Source: Chlamydiota bacterium
Lineage (GTDB): Bacteria; Chlamydiota; Chlamydiia; Chlamydiales; Waddliaceae
Direction: 5' to 3'
Length of the DNA: 9,877 bases
Assembly (NCBI GenBank): GCA_011065005.1
Contig: JAAKFP010000052.1
Coordinates: 1 to 9,877 of the forward strand
Below the pieces are notes generated by a model. It saw only the letters and a program-made list of their open reading frames with translations, did no database searches and was not told where the DNA came from. Of the stretch, positions 7,901 to 9,877 are shown piece after piece (within the stretch, counting starts at the first letter, position 1; every line of letters starts with the position of its first letter). Both the position numbers and the translations under genes were made by a program.

Positions 7901-9431
7901 CTTCTGTGTAGGGAATATTTTTTACACTTTTTCCTGTTTTTACATCCCAAAGCTTTATGTGATTGTTAAAAACGCCTAAGAGTCTTCCATTTTTCAGATC
8001 TATGGTTTGAACAAGAGGCGCATCATGATCTTCAAAATGATTGAGACGCAATCCAGAGCCAAGCAGAGCGACTCCTTCATCAAGAGATTGCCCTGTGAGA
8101 TAACGATTATTGCTCACTTTTAATATCCTGCTGCCTTTAAAGCTGTGCATACATTTTCCTAGTTCGTCCCAAACTCTAATAAAATGATCGGAATGAAGAG
8201 TAATGACCTGGCCGGTATTGCACTGACGCATATCAATGGGATGGGCTTCTAATGGGGCCTCGAAAGATCGTAAACATCCCTCCTTTTCTGGATGATAGAT
8301 TTGCAACTCTGCATGATCTGGGATAGCAATTGTACCTTCCTTTAAAACATAAAAGGTATCTGATTTGGGCTGGCAAGTTGAACCTTTTTCTATCGGGTTT
8401 GCCTGATAAGTTTGAAGACAGTGACCTTTGTCCACATCCCAAACCTTCACTACACCCTCTCTATCTGAGGAGATCAGTGTTCCATTTGCAAACGCCTTAA
8501 GAGCAAATATCGGAACCTTATGACCTGTAAGCGTCTGGATACATTCGCTTGATTTTATATTGACAATCTTAATAAAACTATCTGTAGTCGTCCAATTCAT
8601 ACACCCCACTGCAACGTTACCATCATGCAGAACTTGAGCCGCGTAAATGCCCCCTATTTCCACTGCAGAATCACCCCCAAAAAAGAAATGATGCCTCTCT
8701 CCTTCTATATCGTAAGTACTCTGTAAAAAGGAACTATACTCCGCTCTATCTAGATCCCATATTCCAATATAGTTCTGATTTCCTACGAGTAATTTGCCCT
8801 CTTCTATCTGACACCAGCAATGGGAGATTGAAATCGTAGTAGACAGGACGGAGAGTTTGTTTGCATCTGGATCCCAAAGGGTCCATTTATCATATTCATG
8901 AGTATCACAATCATAAGAACAGTAAAGTAGCCATGTTTTCCCGCCCACTTGAAAGAGATCAGGGAGATTACGGCCAGCGTCTTTGACTTTAATTGTTTCT
9001 AGGCATTCCTTTTTTTCAATATCCCATATTTGTATCTCACTCATGAGCCCAAAAGCACATGTATGGGTATTAAGAGGGATCATAGGCGCAGATGCTAACC
9101 CTGGTGCGACAAGTATTCCTGCCGATATCCATTTTGAAGTAGAGTGCTCAGGTTGAGGAGGCTCAAAACGAAAACCTTCTTCCTGAACAACCGGAACATA
9201 TTTATGTTGAAGTAGCCAACGAATGGTTTTCTTAATACTTGTTTTCATTTCTCCGGGTACTTCTTCCCCCTCTAGAATGTTGGGGTGGATCGTATACGAT
9301 GCATGAACATTCGTATCATGTTTGGTTACCTCTGCCATTGCGGCATTAGAGGGTTTAGTAGTAAACGTAATTGTCTGCTCATGATCATGATACTGGGCTA
9401 TTCTAGGAGATAATAAAGGGAAACTGAACAT
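4962..9431 (-). CDS. Giant WD40 - U-box - TPR protein, candidate E3 ubiquitin ligase effector
   Basis: A 1489-aa intact protein with three eukaryote-like regions. Residues ~110-905 hold about 15 WD40-type units ending in motifs such as VKVWDVDKGHCLQTY, IKLWDVKTGKS, IRVWDPETGRCVQTI and IRMWDINTGRCLREL, enough for two beta-propellers. The recurrent [TDE]xxxCLxxx edge recalls the propellers of F-box/WD substrate receptors. Residues ~954-1042 are a U-box: MICPLTQQLVIDPVVDNHGHTFERKAIEEHI (956-986) and CPVSREPIVSLSPNLIVKGLADDM (1018-1041), with a Ser/Glu-rich insert at ~990-1016 between them. Residues ~1064-1475 form a long TPR array (ENDLDQALFHYQQAL, RSQDAVRCYERACACQPD, YAEKAEQFYREALALDPSYA). No signal peptide or membrane segment is seen. 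U-boxes recruit ubiquitin-loaded E2 enzymes, and bacteria generally lack that system, so the protein presumably acts in a eukaryotic host, perhaps after type III or IV secretion. That is inference. AGGA lies 4 nt before the ATG. No rho-independent terminator is evident after the stop. Confidence 0.9.
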   Translation of the reverse strand: MFSFPLLSPRIAQYHDHEQTITFTTKPSNAAMAEVTKHDTNVHASYTIHPNILEGEEVPGEMKTSIKKTIRWLLQHKYVPVVQEEGFRFEPPQPEHSTSKWISAGILVAPGLASAPMIPLNTHTCAFGLMSEIQIWDIEKKECLETIKVKDAGRNLPDLFQVGGKTWLLYCSYDCDTHEYDKWTLWDPDANKLSVLSTTISISHCWCQIEEGKLLVGNQNYIGIWDLDRAEYSSFLQSTYDIEGERHHFFFGGDSAVEIGGIYAAQVLHDGNVAVGCMNWTTTDSFIKIVNIKSSECIQTLTGHKVPIFALKAFANGTLISSDREGVVKVWDVDKGHCLQTYQANPIEKGSTCQPKSDTFYVLKEGTIAIPDHAELQIYHPEKEGCLRSFEAPLEAHPIDMRQCNTGQVITLHSDHFIRVWDELGKCMHSFKGSRILKVSNNRYLTGQSLDEGVALLGSGLRLNHFEDHDAPLVQTIDLKNGRLLGVFNNHIKLWDVKTGKSVKNIPYTEGVISQAVALRNNTVVGVSGNRLLLWDLEMEKCLASVQVEEGPITHLILCKDDKVLIATSKYVKILDESLEKCLHIYRPPEKAALHSCTFYTLDDGKIVIGVKANDPNNIRHEVVEIWELDESKINIQRQYAHAVLKNVSKGGILFLETEKAYEVFDAKTDKCLRTIEKRVGPHRTNICSSALLEDDIFVLSTIKYDFPSPYNEPIVSFICYPSSVDLGVAVSIANPSVRAIAGSKSAILMKKEKRFSKLNDKSGRTMIDNFPNGWIMQLLADGRMVVLSDKNVLEVWDSDGGKHLHDLECEPREQWKIIENKEGNIIGTSDDHVIRVWDPETGRCVQTILGDISHILDSGEIIIQTHRDVIRMWDINTGRCLRELEGAEENIKAILEDGSIVMQSSSQKDEIETFVPFSQGDLGDLSAYFLKPIEHAIGHILATIKRDEPESNLSMICPLTQQLVIDPVVDNHGHTFERKAIEEHIVRCEKGDVPSSHSSKSRSVDSNEEPSEKEPWCPVSREPIVSLSPNLIVKGLADDMRAHPPIPIPPVLQEREIKEDRKKVKLYHTLAKELENENDLDQALFHYQQALKYTSRSEDYAPIAAILLKQGILKAALAHLYLAKLQIRENKLISTMNSLETAMQLYPLAELQEVLIAVNLSLFHDQDGAAKDFIRLAEDYLKQDRSQDAVRCYERACACQPDLLADCDSLLKLYTTSEQKANVFIQGILHFGTKDLVQATRLFERAIELKSPEVYLAYIHQLQSEEDDKKKYETYRLLANLYQELDDFPNYAATLQKIICWKIEADFAELSEALVSKSAYDRAEKVYSKWADSLLSHQKHDHLEKVVQIGLEKVGDSIPLLEHAYVLSEKNALRDMPEIAFRLGKAHEKKEYAEKAEQFYREALALDPSYAVANQLAHLLFKKDRKKESVQLYFEASERAYLRKDFSVIPDCFHQAKSMDPDLTTLNALERTAFATQYYVSEIFAKKA

Positions 9432-9500
9432 AAATTCCTACATATGATAAATGATTCAAAAAAATATAGAATATACTAAGCCTTCTTTTTGAGAAACAAA

Positions 9501-9535
9501 ATTAGCAAAACACAAAATCAGCAGAAGTTGCTAAT
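9501..9535. promoter_or_regulatory. Inverted repeat ATTAGCAA - 19 nt - TTGCTAAT upstream of the U-box gene
   Basis: The arms 9501-9508 and 9528-9535 are perfect reverse complements separated by 19 nt. They lie 70-104 nt before the U-box gene start, upstream of its likely promoter position. Arm length, spacing and position would suit a dimeric regulator binding site or a hairpin in a leader transcript. An 8-bp match can arise by chance in AT-rich DNA. Confidence 0.3.
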
Positions 9536-9633
9536 GTAGTGCGCCAATCGAGCTTCAAAAGGAGTTCGTAAAACAGATTTTTATCACTCTGCCCCTGAAA
9601 AGGATAGGAAAAACAGTTTAATTCAACGGCCTA

Positions 9634-9686
9634 GTTCAGACCCTTGCTTAATAACCGCGAAGCACGGCAGCGAGGGGAGCGATTAA
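9634..9686 (+). repeat. Degenerate, probably deleted relative of the korA/korB inserted element
   Basis: Bases 9634-9662 match 1494-1522 of the inserted element at 23 of 29 positions without gaps. The match includes GTTCAG, CCC and the whole of ATAACCGCGAAG. Ten bases further on, 9672-9686 (GAGGGGAGCGATTAA) matches 12 of 15 bases of the element's right edge at 1671-1685. That fits a copy that has lost the centre and most of the right arm. The first match is fairly convincing; the second could be chance. No flanking duplication is seen. Confidence 0.45.
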
Positions 9687-9810
9687 TCCACTGAAATCTA
9701 TATCAGCCCCCGCCTATAAAATAAAGTAACTGGTGCTCTCCTGAAATTCGGAGATAGGTACAACCCCCAGGGGAAAACAACCGCGGAGAGGGCAAAAAGG
9801 AGGAGGAATA

Positions 9811-9877
9811 GTGCTTAATCCCCCCAATCCTGGCGTCTTAGCTGCCAAAAGACCACCTCATTTATCCCGTTCAGCAA
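9811..9877 (+). CDS. Start of an unidentified gene running off the right edge
   Basis: GTG at 9811 is preceded by AAGGAGGAGG (9798-9806 region), one of the best Shine-Dalgarno matches in the window, at normal spacing. The frame stays open for all 22 visible codons: MLNPPNPGVLAAKRPPHLSRSA. The Pro/Asn-rich, unstructured beginning with no hydrophobic stretch gives no family clue. The gene would be divergent from the U-box gene. With so few codons this could be a chance frame; the ribosome binding site is the main support. Confidence 0.4.
   Translation, partial: MLNPPNPGVLAAKRPPHLSRSA

Larger units (their letters stand above)
9432..9810. other. 379-bp region between divergent genes
   Basis: This region separates the minus-strand U-box gene from a possible plus-strand gene at 9811. 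The left ~190 bp are AT-rich, include TATATT-type boxes close to the U-box gene (around 9458-9474) and an 8-bp inverted repeat (9501-9535). The right ~180 bp are visibly richer in GC. They carry a degenerate relative of the korA/korB element, a short 5-bp stem TCTCC/GGAGA (9737-9741 with 9750-9754), and CTATAAAATA near 9713-9722 that could be a -10 box for the right-hand gene. No protein-coding or RNA gene is recognisable inside it. Confidence 0.5.

Noticed and set aside
9815..9877. Minus-strand open fragment at the right edge (20 codons ending in TAA) as the tail of a gene, possibly a transposase
   Set aside because: It is too short to judge, shows no recognisable motif, and conflicts with the better-supported plus-strand start at 9811.

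Overview
The window looks like part of a bacterial chromosome with a GC content in the low-to-mid 40s by eye. It comes from an organism that combines ferredoxin-linked central metabolism with a very eukaryote-like protein carrying WD40, U-box and TPR domains. Such ubiquitin-ligase-type proteins are best known from bacteria that live inside eukaryotic cells, notably amoeba-associated Chlamydiae and Legionella. A chlamydia-like or other PVC-type, protist-associated bacterium is my best guess. That is an inference, because no rRNA or other marker gene is present.

Left third, plus strand (2-4244). The window opens inside korA, the gamma-alpha fused subunit of a 2-oxoacid (probably 2-oxoglutarate):ferredoxin oxidoreductase. 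It is followed by korB, the TPP and [4Fe-4S] subunit, and then, 15 nt after the korB stop, by a secreted protein of a glycosidase-like family (YVENSNEVWN and YEGG motifs). The three genes read as one transcription unit. Between korA and korB lies a 198-bp non-coding element (1488-1685). It has 53-55 nt inverted-repeat ends, and an 8-bp direct repeat, GAAAAATT, sits on either side. Removing the element and one repeat copy restores a korB reading frame that starts ATG at 1471 and overlaps the korA stop as ATGA. The element therefore appears to have inserted six codons into korB, broken the overlap between korA and korB, and supplied a substitute in-frame GTG start at its right edge.

Middle (4241-4961), minus strand. 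A 175-aa hypothetical gene converges on the secreted-protein gene; the two stop codons share the four bases TTAA. About 190 bp of AT-rich spacer follows.

Right half, minus strand (4962-9431). One 1489-aa gene encodes about 15 WD40-type blades, then a U-box with an inserted Ser-rich loop, then a long TPR superhelix. I read it as a candidate E3 ubiquitin ligase effector acting in a eukaryotic host.

Right edge (9432-9877). A 379-bp region lies between divergent genes. It holds an 8-bp inverted repeat, a degenerate relative of the korA/korB element's left end, and a strong Shine-Dalgarno followed by a GTG that opens a reading frame running off the window.

The observations most worth a second look are the insertion at the korA/korB junction with its reconstructed ancestral state, and the WD40-U-box-TPR protein.
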